From: Lonsdalea populi
GTDB taxonomy: Bacteria > Pseudomonadota > Gammaproteobacteria > Enterobacterales > Enterobacteriaceae
Length of the DNA stretch: 64,000 nucleotides
Assembly: GCF_015999465.1 (NCBI RefSeq)
Contig: NZ_CP065534.1
Coordinates: forward strand, 1,550,001 to 1,614,000
Direction: 5' to 3'
Part shown: piece after piece, positions 9,695 to 19,084 of the stretch
Numbering within the stretch: the stretch's first letter is position 1
Layout: every line of letters starts with the position of its first letter
Position numbers and translations under genes: made by a program
Notes under the pieces: generated by a model
The model's input: the letters and a program-made list of their open reading frames with translations, nothing else
Database searches by the model: none
What the model was told of the DNA's origin: nothing

Positions 9695-11413
9695 ATGTTG
9701 TTAGCGAAAAGAAAAACGCAAGGGCTGCAACTGGGCATAACGAGAGGCGTACTCTGGCTTGGCGGACTGCTTGCGTTTTCAGCTCAGGCCGCCACGCAAA
9801 CCATGCCGTCAGGGACGACGACGCCAATATCCACCGCTGCACCTGTTGCCGCCGGTCTGCGGGAGCCGTTGCCCGCGGGCATGGCGCTGCATTATGACGC
9901 TGCGCTGCGCGGGCTGTATGCGCAAATGGCTGAGCAGCCTATGTGGTCGGATAGTCGAGCAGTTAATGCATTCCAGCAACAACTAGCCGAGCTTGCGCTA
10001 GCAGGTATTCAGCCACAGTTCACTACATGGGTTACCTGGTTGACCGATCCCACGCTGACCGGATTGGCGCGGGACAGGGTACTGTCCGATGCGATGCTGG
10101 GCTATCTGCAATTTGTCTCAGGTGTAGAAAAAAACGGGAGCAACTGGTTGTACGCCAATGTGCCCTATACGCTATCTTTGCCTCCGTCAGGCCTGATTAC
10201 CGAATGGCAAAATGCGGTTAAAGAAGGCCGCAGCGCGGCGTTTGTCGCCACCCTGGCGCCGAGGCACTCCCAGTATGTGAAGATGCATGAAGCATTGAAA
10301 GCGATCTTGCTGGATAATCGCCCATGGCCGAGATTGCAGCTTGCTGGAACACTGCGTCCGGGCGATCAAAGCAGCGAGTTGGCGGTTTTACAGGAGATTT
10401 TGCAACGTACCGGGATGCTGACGTCGAATGCAACCACGTTGCCGCTGTTCAATGAATCTCCTTCGAACGATGGCAGTGCTAGTTCAACGCCAGCGAAAGC
10501 ATCGAACGTCTATACGGGGGAATTGGTGAATGCCGTTAAGCGTTTCCAGCATTGGCACGGTTTGCAAGATGATGGCGCGATTGGGAAACGGACCAAAGAC
10601 TGGCTGAATGTGTCGTCGCAGATGCGAGCAACGTTGCTTGCGCTCAATATTCAGCGGCTGCGTTTAATTCCCGACAATGTATCGACCGGTATTTTGGTCA
10701 ACATTCCCAACTTTTCGCTAACTTACTATGAGAATGGCGCCGAAATTTTATCCTCCCGAGTGATTGTCGGGCAGCCAAAACGTAAAACCCCGATGATGAG
10801 CAGCGCATTAGTCAACGTGGTTGTCAATCCACCTTGGAACGTACCGACGACGCTGATCCGTCAGGACATCATTCCCAAAGTGATTATGGATCCGGGTTAT
10901 TTACAGCGTCATGGTTATACGTTGTTGTCTGACTGGAGTGAGAACGCCCAGCCGATCGATCCTTCCATGATTGATTGGTCTCAGGTGTCGGCTGAGCGGT
11001 TCCCTTATCGCCTTCGTCAGGCACCGGGAAGCACCAACTCCTTGGGGCGCTATAAATTTAATATGCCGAATTCCGAAGCTATCTATTTGCACGATACTCC
11101 GAATCATAATCTGTTCCATAAAGATATCCGGGCACTGAGCTCGGGCTGCGTGCGAGTCAATAAGGCCGCCGAGTTGGCCGGGTTGCTGTTGCGAGATGCG
11201 GGCTGGAACAGTGCGCGAGTTTCTTCCACGGTGGAAGAGGGTAATACGACTTATGTCTCCATGCGTAAGCGCATTCCGGTCAGTTTATACTATTTGACGG
11301 CCTGGGTCGCAGAGGATGGTAAAGCCCAATATCGTACAGATATTTACAATTATGATGGACGGTCAAAAACCGGTGAAACCACGCTGTCTAAAGTCGGGTT
11401 ATTACTGCAGTAG
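9695..11413 (+). CDS. ldtD: L,D-transpeptidase LdtD (YcbB)
   Basis: LdtD forms 3-3 (mDap-mDap) cross-links in periplasmic peptidoglycan, known in E. coli to rescue cells under envelope stress and beta-lactams. After a signal sequence cleaved near AFSAQA, the 572-residue protein has an N-terminal scaffold, a peptidoglycan-binding region with AVKRFQHWHGLQDDGAIGKRTKDWLN, and a YkuD catalytic domain. The active cysteine is Cys485 in SSGCVRV, with the conserved histidine in YLHDTPNHNLF. E. coli LdtD is 615 residues, so this is somewhat shorter. AGGGGA precedes the ATG. It heads the ldtD-mepK-gloC run, as in E. coli. Confidence 0.95.
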   Translation: MLLAKRKTQGLQLGITRGVLWLGGLLAFSAQAATQTMPSGTTTPISTAAPVAAGLREPLPAGMALHYDAALRGLYAQMAEQPMWSDSRAVNAFQQQLAELALAGIQPQFTTWVTWLTDPTLTGLARDRVLSDAMLGYLQFVSGVEKNGSNWLYANVPYTLSLPPSGLITEWQNAVKEGRSAAFVATLAPRHSQYVKMHEALKAILLDNRPWPRLQLAGTLRPGDQSSELAVLQEILQRTGMLTSNATTLPLFNESPSNDGSASSTPAKASNVYTGELVNAVKRFQHWHGLQDDGAIGKRTKDWLNVSSQMRATLLALNIQRLRLIPDNVSTGILVNIPNFSLTYYENGAEILSSRVIVGQPKRKTPMMSSALVNVVVNPPWNVPTTLIRQDIIPKVIMDPGYLQRHGYTLLSDWSENAQPIDPSMIDWSQVSAERFPYRLRQAPGSTNSLGRYKFNMPNSEAIYLHDTPNHNLFHKDIRALSSGCVRVNKAAELAGLLLRDAGWNSARVSSTVEEGNTTYVSMRKRIPVSLYYLTAWVAEDGKAQYRTDIYNYDGRSKTGETTLSKVGLLLQ

Positions 11414-11577
11414 GCAAGAATTTCCGTGAGTTACGGCTGTGTCAGCCTGTGCAAGGGAAGAACGTTCATAACAACGTCCTGCCGCGCGGGTTGACTCAGC
11501 GAGTCTCGACGGATAAGGTTCAAACGGTGCGCGTTTTGTGCCCCCTCACCGATTATTAGCCTGGGTAATATTGCTAT

Positions 11578-12126
11578 ATGGAACACATCGATAACCATCG
11601 TCGGAAATGGTTGACGCTCGGAGGGGCTGCTTTGGGTATAGCCCTGCTTCCTGTTAAGTCGTTCGCCTCATTATCAACCGCACGTCCTCGAATATTAACG
11701 CTCAATAATCTCAATACTGGCGAACGCCTAAAAGCAGAGTTTTTTGATGGGCGACGCTATATAAAAGAAGAGCTGACACGATTAGATTATTTTTTTCGTG
11801 ATTATCGTGCCAATAAAATCAGAAACATCGACCCACGACTTTTCGATCAGTTATATCGACTACAGGTCATGCTGGGAAATAATAAACCCGTGCAGCTAAT
11901 TTCGGGTTATCGCTCGCGTGGCACGAATGAAGATCTTCGGTCCCACAGCCGTGGCGTCGCCAAACAAAGTTTCCATACGCAGGGTAAAGCGATGGATTTT
12001 CATATTGAAGGCGTACAACTGGCAAATATCCGCAAAGCCGCTGTCAAGATGCGAGCTGGCGGTGTCGGATACTACCCACGGAGCAACTTCGTACATATTG
12101 ATACCGGTCCTGCGCGTACCTGGTAA
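11578..12126 (+). CDS. mepK: Murein DD/LD-endopeptidase MepK (YcbK)
   Basis: An M15-type (DUF882) peptidase which in E. coli cleaves 3-3 and 4-3 cross-links, the counterpart to LdtD next door. The N-terminus HRRKWLTLGGAALG carries a twin-arginine (Tat) type signal with cleavage near SFA. Zinc-site residues are in LISGYRSRGTN, KQSFHTQGKAMDFHIEGV and NFVHIDTGPARTW. The length, 182 residues, equals the usual family size. It follows ldtD by 164 bp and precedes gloC by 63 bp. Confidence 0.95.
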   Translation: MEHIDNHRRKWLTLGGAALGIALLPVKSFASLSTARPRILTLNNLNTGERLKAEFFDGRRYIKEELTRLDYFFRDYRANKIRNIDPRLFDQLYRLQVMLGNNKPVQLISGYRSRGTNEDLRSHSRGVAKQSFHTQGKAMDFHIEGVQLANIRKAAVKMRAGGVGYYPRSNFVHIDTGPARTW

Positions 12127-12189
12127 GACATAGAAAACAACACGATCACGTTGAAGTATCACTGGCTGTGAAGGCGAAAGCGGAGCGAT

Positions 12190-12834
12190 ATGAAATATCA
12201 AATTATCCCTGTTACGGCATTTAGCCAAAACTGCACCCTGTTGTGGACTGAAGTAAGTGGTGAAGCCGCTATAGTCGATCCCGGCGGTGAAGCGGAAAAG
12301 TTAAAGCAAGTCGTGGCTCAATTCGGTGTGACGGTTAAGCAAATCCTGTTGACCCATGGTCATTTGGACCATGTCGGCGCGGCATCAGAGCTTGCCGACT
12401 ATTATCAGGTGCCTATTAAAGGACCACAGCGTGCCGATGCATTTTGGCTGGATGGTCTACCGGCGCAAAGTCGGATGTTCGGTCTAGATGATTGCCAGCC
12501 CCTGACGCCCGATGAATGGCTGGATGAGGGCGATACGATTGCTATCGGTGAAGTGCAGCTTTCAGTTTTGCATTGCCCAGGTCACACGCCGGGCCACATT
12601 GTCTATTTCAGCGAGTCTGACCAGTTGGCTATTTCCGGCGATGTGATCTTCAACGGAGGCGTGGGTCGCAGCGACTTCCCTCAGGGAAATCATGAGGCGC
12701 TGATTCAGTCAATTACCGCGAAGCTGTTGCCGCTTGGTGACGATGTCGCTTTTATTCCCGGGCATGGTCCGATGTCGACTTTCGGTGAAGAACGCCGGAC
12801 TAACCCTTTTTTACAGGGAGTCACTGTCGGGTAA
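12190..12834 (+). CDS. gloC: Type II glyoxalase GloC (YcbL), metallo-beta-lactamase fold
   Basis: A small glyoxalase II that hydrolyses S-D-lactoylglutathione. The 214-residue protein has the metal motif [10 protein letters not shown], the downstream ligands in [30 protein letters not shown] and the terminal [10 protein letters not shown] histidine. It lacks the C-terminal substrate domain of GloB, as expected for this subgroup. GGAG is correctly spaced before the ATG. It ends 36 bp before a strong bidirectional terminator shared with aspC. Confidence 0.94.
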   Translation: MKYQIIPVTAFSQNCTLLWTEVSGEAAIVDPGGEAEKLKQVVAQFGVTVKQILLTHGHLDHVGAASELADYYQVPIKGPQRADAFWLDGLPAQSRMFGLDDCQPLTPDEWLDEGDTIAIGEVQLSVLHCPGHTPGHIVYFSESDQLAISGDVIFNGGVGRSDFPQGNHEALIQSITAKLLPLGDDVAFIPGHGPMSTFGEERRTNPFLQGVTVG

Positions 12835-12870
12835 AAAGCCAGTTACTCCTTTTGGACTCAGGTGAGCTAA

Positions 12871-12906
12871 AAAAAGCCAGGCCGGCACTAACCGGACTGG
12901 CTTTTT
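12871..12906. terminator. Bidirectional terminator between gloC and aspC
   Basis: AAAAAGCCAG and CTGGCTTTTT form the outer stem, with CCGG pairing CCGG inside and a short loop. A-run and T-run flank the stem, so it can stop both gloC (plus) and aspC (minus) transcripts between convergent genes. Confidence 0.9.
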
Positions 12907-12926
12907 CTTGCTTATCTATTCACGTT

Positions 12927-14117
12927 TTATAATACGGCAACAATAGCCTCACACAGCGGAGCCATATTTTCAGGTGTCATACCTGCCACGTTAACACGGC
13001 CGGAATTGACGGCATAAATGCCGAATTCATCGCGCAGGCGTATGACCTGATCTTTGTTGAGCCCACTAAATGAGAACATGCCGTTCTGCTGGATAATGAA
13101 AGAGAAATCCTGGTGCGCGCCTTTTTCTTGAAGGGTATTCACAAACAGCTGACGCATACGTTGAATACGTTCGCGCATCGCCGTCAGTTCCTGCTCCCAA
13201 ATTCCCCGCAGTACATCGTTAGACAAAATCGTCGCTACTACAGCAGCTCCGTGAGAAGGCGGGTTAGAGTAGTTTGCGCGAATCGCTGCTTTTACCTGAC
13301 TAAATGCGGTATCGGCAATGGCACTGTCCGCTGCAATCAACGTGCAGGCACCCACACGCTCGTTGTACAGACCGAAGTTTTTGGAGTAAGAGCTTGCGAC
13401 CAACAGCTCCTGATGGTTGGCGGCGAAAGTTCGCAGGCCCTGAGCATCTTCATCCAAACCGTTTGCGAATCCCTGGTAGGCGAAATCAAATAGGGGTAAC
13501 CAGCCTTTCTGCTGTGACAGGGAAGCCAATTGAGCCCATTGTTCTAACGTAGGATCAATCCCCGTGGGGTTATGACAGCAGCCGTGGAATAAAACGATAT
13601 CGCCTGTCTGAGCGGCATTAAGACTTGCGACCATACCATCGAAGTCCAGTTTATGCTCGGTGGCGTCGTAGTAATCGTAATCACAGACTTCCAGCCCTAC
13701 AGCAGCAAAGACGTTTCTGTGGTTAGGCCAGGTTGGATTACTAATCCAAATACGTTTAGCCGTGGTGTTATGTGCAATAAAATCTGCCGCAATACGCAGA
13801 GCACCGGTGCCACCAGGTGTTTGGGCTGTCCGTGCGCGCTTATTCATAATGATGTCGTTATCTTTGCCGAACAGCAACTCTTGGGTACGGAGTGAAAATT
13901 CCGGTAAGCCATCGATGCTGAGATAGCTTTTGCTGACTTCATTTTCAAGCAAATACTGTTCTGCTTTTTTTACACTGGTTAATACAGGTGTTTTTCCGGT
14001 TTCATCCTTATAAACACCGATACCCAGATTGATTTTATGAGGACGCTCGTCAGTGTGAAAGAGATCGGCCAGCCCAAGAATAGGGTCGGCTGGAGCAGCA
14101 GAAATTTTTTCAAACAT
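12927..14117 (-). CDS. aspC: Aspartate aminotransferase
   Basis: A PLP-dependent class I aminotransferase that makes aspartate from oxaloacetate and glutamate. It is 396 residues, exactly the E. coli length, so the PLP lysine in [15 protein letters not shown] is Lys246. [22 protein letters not shown] and [16 protein letters not shown] complete the cofactor and substrate site; the C-terminal [14 protein letters not shown] holds the substrate-carboxylate arginine. It is a single gene between convergent gloC and upstream ompF. Confidence 0.97.
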   Translation of the reverse strand: MFEKISAAPADPILGLADLFHTDERPHKINLGIGVYKDETGKTPVLTSVKKAEQYLLENEVSKSYLSIDGLPEFSLRTQELLFGKDNDIIMNKRARTAQTPGGTGALRIAADFIAHNTTAKRIWISNPTWPNHRNVFAAVGLEVCDYDYYDATEHKLDFDGMVASLNAAQTGDIVLFHGCCHNPTGIDPTLEQWAQLASLSQQKGWLPLFDFAYQGFANGLDEDAQGLRTFAANHQELLVASSYSKNFGLYNERVGACTLIAADSAIADTAFSQVKAAIRANYSNPPSHGAAVVATILSNDVLRGIWEQELTAMRERIQRMRQLFVNTLQEKGAHQDFSFIIQQNGMFSFSGLNKDQVIRLRDEFGIYAVNSGRVNVAGMTPENMAPLCEAIVAVL

Positions 14118-14271
14118 TGCGCAGTAGTTCCGTGACTGAATTTAAGCAAGAGAGATAGCAGGTTAACGCTAGCATCAGGCTTTGCCAACCGTTTGCATCA
14201 AAGAAATGACATTATTAGGGAAGCAATAACATGGGTAGACGAACAGAAGGTTCGCCGTAAGACAAACTAAA

Positions 14272-14298
14272 ACGCCAGCCGGATATGCCGGCTGGCGT
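14272..14298 (-). terminator. Terminator after ompF
   Basis: On the minus strand CGCCAGCCGG pairs with CCGGCTGGCG across a short loop and is followed by TTTTAGTTTG. It lies 60 bp after the ompF stop. Confidence 0.85.
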
Positions 14299-14358
14299 GT
14301 AATCTATACCTGGCTTATTAACTAAACTATCAAAAAAGGCAGATAAGCTTTACTCAAA

Positions 14359-15426
14359 TTAGAACTGGTATACAACACCCAGCGCTACGCGGTCATCGTT
14401 AGCGAGAGCGTATGCATTGTCGTCATCCAACAGGTTGATGTCGTATTCAGTGTAGACAGACATGTTTTTGTTGAACGCGTAGTTGGCACCCAGACTAACG
14501 TATTTGGTGACATAGTCGTTGTTGCCGTTAGTGTCGTCTTTTGCCTTAGCAGAAACGTAACCCAGAGACGGAGTCAGACCGAAATCAAAGGTGTACTGAG
14601 CAACAGCTTCAAAGACTTTGGTTTTGTCTGCTGTGGTGGTAGTAGCGGTAAGGCCATTGCCAATGAAGGTCAGATTACGGTATTCACCGTAGGTAGCCGC
14701 TAGGTAAAGGCTGTTAGCGTCATATTTCAGACCTGTAGCCCAAACTTCAGCGCGGTCACCATGACCGTCATTTGATTGAGCGGTAGTGCGATCAACGGCT
14801 TCATAAGAAGCGATTACGCCCACGCCGATCGGTGAGGTGTAGGAAGTCGATGCACCCCAGCCGTCGCCATTCTGACGTTTTACAACACGATCGCCTTCGT
14901 TTTTGCCCTGATACTGAACGGCGAAATCCCAGCCATCGACCAGACCAAAGAAGTTTTTGTTGCGGTAGGTCGCTACGCCAGAGCTACGACCCGTGATGCT
15001 GTCGGTGTATGAACTGTCGCCGCCCCACTCAGGGAATACGTCGGTGTAAGAGATACCGTCGTAGGCGATGCCCAAGTTACGACCATAGTCGAATGAACCG
15101 TAGTCGGCGAATTTTAAGCCAGCGTAAGCGTAGCGCGTTTTGCTGGCAGACGCATTCTGGTCTTCAGAGCCTGAAGCATCGAATTGGTATTCGAAACGAC
15201 CGTAACCGGTCAGTTCGTTACTGATCTGAGTTTCACCTTTGATGCCAAGACGAGTATAGGTTTGGTCGCCATCATTGCTTGAGTCATCGGAGAAGTAGTG
15301 CAGGCCAACAACTTTGCCGTAAAGATCCAGCTTGTTGCCGTCTTTATTGTAGACTTCAGCTGCATTTGCTGCGCCTGCAGCCAACAGAGCCGGGATTACC
15401 ACTGCAAGAAAATTGCGCTTCATCAT
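14359..15426 (-). CDS. ompF: Outer-membrane trimeric porin OmpF-type
   Basis: A general diffusion porin. The signal peptide [22 protein letters not shown] is followed by mature [16 protein letters not shown], and the protein ends VALGVVYQF with the terminal phenylalanine needed for Bam assembly. [20 protein letters not shown] is the constriction-loop region. I start at ATG 15426 because GAGGG lies six bases upstream; a more distal in-frame ATG at 15438 overlaps that ribosome site. It encodes 355 residues. Position between aspC and asnS identifies it as the ompF locus rather than ompC or phoE. Confidence 0.95.
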   Translation of the reverse strand: MMKRNFLAVVIPALLAAGAANAAEVYNKDGNKLDLYGKVVGLHYFSDDSSNDGDQTYTRLGIKGETQISNELTGYGRFEYQFDASGSEDQNASASKTRYAYAGLKFADYGSFDYGRNLGIAYDGISYTDVFPEWGGDSSYTDSITGRSSGVATYRNKNFFGLVDGWDFAVQYQGKNEGDRVVKRQNGDGWGASTSYTSPIGVGVIASYEAVDRTTAQSNDGHGDRAEVWATGLKYDANSLYLAATYGEYRNLTFIGNGLTATTTTADKTKVFEAVAQYTFDFGLTPSLGYVSAKAKDDTNGNNDYVTKYVSLGANYAFNKNMSVYTEYDINLLDDDNAYALANDDRVALGVVYQF

Positions 15427-15461
15427 TGATACCCTCATTGGTGTTATTGGACACCTACCAT

Positions 15462-15496
15462 TACCACGAAAAAATTATTAAGGAACTTTCGTGGTA
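15462..15496 (-). promoter_or_regulatory. Perfect hairpin in the ompF leader
   Basis: TACCACGAAA and TTTCGTGGTA form a perfect 10-bp stem with a 15-base loop, 36 to 70 bases before the ompF start codon. It would fold in the 5' untranslated mRNA. The role is unknown; leader structure affecting stability or small-RNA access is an inference. Confidence 0.6.
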
Positions 15497-15577
15497 CTAG
15501 CGGTGTCTTCATGTGTCTGCACGCAGTTTTCCATTCGATAGGGCGTTAAGCTACCCTAAAAATGATACTAACTTCGT

Positions 15578-15618
15578 AATCAGGTAACTATTGGAAAATT
15601 TGTATTGCTAAATGTAAA
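15578..15618 (-). promoter_or_regulatory. Probable tandem OmpR-binding sites upstream of ompF
   Basis: On the minus strand TTTACATTTAGCAATACAAA matches the OmpR box pattern known from E. coli ompF and ompC, and is followed directly by a second weaker copy starting TTTTCCAATAGTTAC. Osmoregulation by EnvZ/OmpR is inferred. I could not assign a confident -10 element. Confidence 0.6.
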
Positions 15619-15650
15619 AAACGCTGAACTTTTTACATGAAAACAAAATA

Positions 15651-15683
15651 AACGAAGGGGCCGTTGTAATTGGCCCCTTCGTT
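15651..15683 (-). terminator. Terminator after asnS
   Basis: AACGAAGGGGCC pairs with GGCCCCTTCGTT across a 9-base loop, 37 bp beyond the asnS stop, followed on the minus strand by TATTTTGTTTTC. It separates asnS from the ompF promoter. Confidence 0.88.
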
Positions 15684-15719
15684 ATGCTAGATATCTGTTT
15701 TACTTATATTAATTTTTTA

Positions 15720-17120
15720 TTAAAAGCTGGCATTACGTGGAGTGCGCGGGAACGGAATGACATCTCGCACGTTTTGAACACCGGTCACATAAGCAACCAA
15801 ACGTTCGAAGCCGAGGCCGAAACCGGAGTGAGGGACCGTACCGTAACGGCGCAGATCGCGGTACCAACCGTAGTCTTCTTTATTCAATCCCATTTCTTCC
15901 AGGCGACGGTCAAGGTGATCAAGACGTTCTTCACGCTGAGAACCCCCGATAATTTCACCGATACCGGGCGCTAAAACATCCATCGCCGCAACTGTTTTAC
16001 CGTCATCATTTATGCGCATATAGAATGCTTTGATATCTTTCGGGTAATTTTTCACGACCACAGGCGCTTTGAAATGTTTTTCAGCCAGATACCGCTCATG
16101 CTCTGAAGACAGATCAATTCCCCAGGACACCGGGTTTTCGAATTTTTCGCTGCAGTTTTCCAGAATGGTGATCGCGTCGGTGTAGTCCACCTGCGAGAAA
16201 TCGGCGTGAATAAATTTCTCCAGACGAGTCAACGCATCTTTATCTACACGCTGAGCGAAAAACGCCATATCGTCCGCGCGTTCTTCCAGAACGGCCTTAA
16301 ACACAAACTTCAACAGATCTTCGGCTAGCTTAGCCGCGTCTTCCAGATCGGCAAAAGCGACTTCGGGCTCGATCATCCAGAATTCAGCCAGATGACGGCT
16401 GGTATTGGAGTTTTCAGCACGGAAGGTGGGGCCGAAGGTATAGATTTTGGAAAGCGCGCATGCGTAGGCTTCGCCGTTTAACTGGCCAGATACGGTCAGA
16501 AAAGCTTCTTTACCGAAGAAATCTTCGTTGAAATCAACTTTCCCTTGCTCGGTACGCGGAAGGTTTTCCAGATCCAACGTAGACACGCGGAACATTTCGC
16601 CGGCACCTTCGGTATCGGAGGCAGTGATCAATGGGGTGGAAACCCAGTTGTAACCTTGCTGATGGAAGAAACGATGAACGGCCTGAGCCAACGTGTTGCG
16701 GACGCGGGCGACAGCACCGATGAGGTTGGTTCGCGGACGCAGATGAGCCACTTCACGCAGGTATTCGATGCTGTGGCGTTTGGCCGCCATAGGATAGGTA
16801 TCCGGATCGTCAACCCACCCGACAACGCTTACGTTGGTTGCCTGTAGCTCAAAGCTTTGACCCTGACCGGGCGACGGGACAACTTTACCCGTAATTTTTA
16901 CGGAACAGCCAGTGGTCAGGCGCAGAATATCATTCTGATAATTATCAAGATTATTATTAACTACGGCCTGTAGTGAATCAAAGCAGGAACCGTCATAGAC
17001 GGCAATAAAGGAAATACCGGCTTTAGAATCTCTCCGGGTACGTACCCAGCCGCGCACGGTGACTTCATTGTCAACGGCGACACGGCCTTGCAGTACGTCG
17101 ACTACAGGCACTACGCTCAT
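15720..17120 (-). CDS. asnS: Asparaginyl-tRNA synthetase
   Basis: A class IIb aminoacyl-tRNA synthetase charging tRNA-Asn. The 466-residue protein has an N-terminal OB-fold anticodon domain ([27 protein letters not shown]), then the catalytic core with motif 2 in [25 protein letters not shown] and motif 3 in [15 protein letters not shown] near the end. GAGAGAATG-type ribosome site precedes ATG 17120. Transcribed from the same strand as upstream pncB, 182 bp apart. Confidence 0.98.
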   Translation of the reverse strand: MSVVPVVDVLQGRVAVDNEVTVRGWVRTRRDSKAGISFIAVYDGSCFDSLQAVVNNNLDNYQNDILRLTTGCSVKITGKVVPSPGQGQSFELQATNVSVVGWVDDPDTYPMAAKRHSIEYLREVAHLRPRTNLIGAVARVRNTLAQAVHRFFHQQGYNWVSTPLITASDTEGAGEMFRVSTLDLENLPRTEQGKVDFNEDFFGKEAFLTVSGQLNGEAYACALSKIYTFGPTFRAENSNTSRHLAEFWMIEPEVAFADLEDAAKLAEDLLKFVFKAVLEERADDMAFFAQRVDKDALTRLEKFIHADFSQVDYTDAITILENCSEKFENPVSWGIDLSSEHERYLAEKHFKAPVVVKNYPKDIKAFYMRINDDGKTVAAMDVLAPGIGEIIGGSQREERLDHLDRRLEEMGLNKEDYGWYRDLRRYGTVPHSGFGLGFERLVAYVTGVQNVRDVIPFPRTPRNASF

Positions 17121-17302
17121 AACATTCTCTCTTTGAATAAAATATGTTTTGAAAAACAGTAAATGCCCCAGCTCAGGGCAGCATCGCTATGTTACTTGCC
17201 GGTATGCAGGACACAAGTAGAAATCACCGGAATGCAATAAGTTTTATGCGTTCCGGCGTCGCTGGATTAAAGATTAAGCGATGGTCGGTGGGAGCAGGCG
17301 TT

Positions 17303-18508
17303 TCAGCTCGCCTTACGTACCTGCGGCAAGTCAAAGGCTTCACGCAATGCGCTGACGAACGCTGGGTCGTGGCAAATCGTTTTTCCGGGACTATCGGATA
17401 ATTTCGCCACCGGTCGACCGTTGCACTCCACCAACTTGATGACGATGTTTAGGGGAGTGATTCCCGGAATATCGCAGGTGAGACGTGTACCGATGCCAAA
17501 GACAAGATCGATGCGCTGCCGGAAATGGCGGTATAGCGTGATCGCTTTTCCCATATTCAGGCTGTCGGAGAACACCAACGTTTTCTCCATCGGATCCATT
17601 CCCAGTGAGAGATAGTGAGCGATCGCCTTTTCGCCCCACTGGATCGGGTCCCCTGAATCATGGCGCAAGCCCTGATATTTTTCCGCAAAGCGAGGGCCGA
17701 AATCCCTGAGGAAGGCATCCATGGCGATGCAGTCGGTCAGCGCAATACCGAGTTGGTCGGGATATTCCTGCAGCCAGGCTTCCAGCGCAGCCCGTTGGCT
17801 ATTTTCGAGCGTTGGGCTGATTTGTTGATGCGCCTGAAACCATTCATGGGCCTGGGTCCCTACTGGCGTCAGTTGCAGTCTCCGCGCCAGATCGTAATTG
17901 CTCGAACCAATCAGGTAAGGAAACTCATCTTTCAGCGTGCGCACGATGTTGAATTGCACATCTCGAGAGAATCGGCGACGTGTGCCGAAATCCATTAGCT
18001 TGAAACGCGACAAATCCACGCCGGCGCTTGTCGTCTTGAACTGACTAAGTGTTTGACGTAGCTGAACGATGGCTTCGTTTGCGCCGACTTGCGGAGAGCG
18101 AGCGCGGTGGACGACTTCGCTAACGACCGCCAGTAAAGGAACTTCCCACAGAATCACTTCCCGCCATGGACCCGCGATGCGAATATCTAATCGCCCCTGA
18201 TGATCGCTGATTTGAACCTGTCGGGGATTGAAGCGAAATGTTTTAAGCCAGTTCAGGTAATCCCTTTTGAAGAAAGGCAACGCCGAAAGATAGTCAAACT
18301 CGTCCTTGCTGAGCGCCAGGCTACCCATCGTTTCCACCTGCGCGGAAATTTCCTTCGCATAAATACCTAATTTTTCATCACCGCGGCAGCGGAACTCTGC
18401 CGCCACCTCAACATCGTAATACTGATGATAGACGGCCTGCTGCATATGCAGCTTGTAGGCATCGGTATCCAGCAACGAGGTCAATATCGGGGAAGGGTTA
18501 GCAGTCAT
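17303..18508 (-). CDS. pncB: Nicotinate phosphoribosyltransferase
   Basis: The first enzyme of the Preiss-Handler NAD salvage route: nicotinate, PRPP and ATP to nicotinate mononucleotide. Of 401 residues, [16 protein letters not shown] is the N-terminal signature, [12 protein letters not shown] and [10 protein letters not shown] lie around the active site, and [16 protein letters not shown] and [11 protein letters not shown] form the phosphate-binding part. A NadR-type operator lies upstream. Divergent from pepN. Confidence 0.97.
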   Translation of the reverse strand: MTANPSPILTSLLDTDAYKLHMQQAVYHQYYDVEVAAEFRCRGDEKLGIYAKEISAQVETMGSLALSKDEFDYLSALPFFKRDYLNWLKTFRFNPRQVQISDHQGRLDIRIAGPWREVILWEVPLLAVVSEVVHRARSPQVGANEAIVQLRQTLSQFKTTSAGVDLSRFKLMDFGTRRRFSRDVQFNIVRTLKDEFPYLIGSSNYDLARRLQLTPVGTQAHEWFQAHQQISPTLENSQRAALEAWLQEYPDQLGIALTDCIAMDAFLRDFGPRFAEKYQGLRHDSGDPIQWGEKAIAHYLSLGMDPMEKTLVFSDSLNMGKAITLYRHFRQRIDLVFGIGTRLTCDIPGITPLNIVIKLVECNGRPVAKLSDSPGKTICHDPAFVSALREAFDLPQVRKAS

Positions 18509-19084
18509 AATGCGTTACAGCATCCTCGTTCAACGCAGTTAAGCGGTTAAAACGATGACGGAAGGGCTCGGAACCTTCCCAAAATCGTCTGTTTGTTCGC
18601 GCTATATCACCATAATGGGCGTGTTTAGGCGAGATTCAAATGTGCGATTGTGAAAATAAAGTGTCTATTTTTTTGCCGTTTTTAACATTAGTGTTTGAAA
18701 CCAAATGTTTTTTATACTAAACAAAAGTTTGAAAAAAAACGTGTAGCGCACGATTCAAAAGCGAGAAATAGGGAATGTTTGCATTCCGTCACCGAGATCC
18801 CTTTAATAGAGATAACAGCTTGTTCAATAAAGAATCTGTATGTGAGAAATCCGCATTTTTAGGCGTTGTTCAGACTGTTCAGAGGGGAACATCAGACGCT
18901 GAATTCACCTCTCTGTACGTCTATATTGAAAGACCCGGTGGTTTACCTCAGTTTACGCACGGTGGAATTACGCAGGCGCTTGCCGGGAAAAACCAACGCC
19001 TTTTACAAAATGGCGCTTCTGAACGCCGGCGGGCCTGATTGCATGACCTGTCGCCATTATTGTCCGTCACTAAGGTAACGATTT
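18509..19084. other. Divergent control region between pncB and pepN
   Basis: 576 bases with no supported gene; open frames here lack ribosome sites and recognisable content. The central part (about 18650-18750) is very AT-rich and holds the NadR box and candidate pncB promoter. The pepN leader is about 300 bases long if transcription starts near this centre. Confidence 0.5.
18706..18723 (-). promoter_or_regulatory. NadR-type operator upstream of pncB
   Basis: TGTTTT-TTATAC-TAAACA differs by one base from the NadR consensus TGTTTA-N6-TAAACA, and the symmetry continues outward with AAAC and GTTT. It overlaps TATAAA on the minus strand, a candidate pncB -10. Repression of pncB when NAD is plentiful is inferred from enterobacterial NadR regulation. 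It lies 198 bp before the pncB start. Confidence 0.7.

Noticed and set aside
18775..19038. 87-codon open frame before pepN
   Set aside because: Poor start context, no recognisable content, lies in the long divergent control region.
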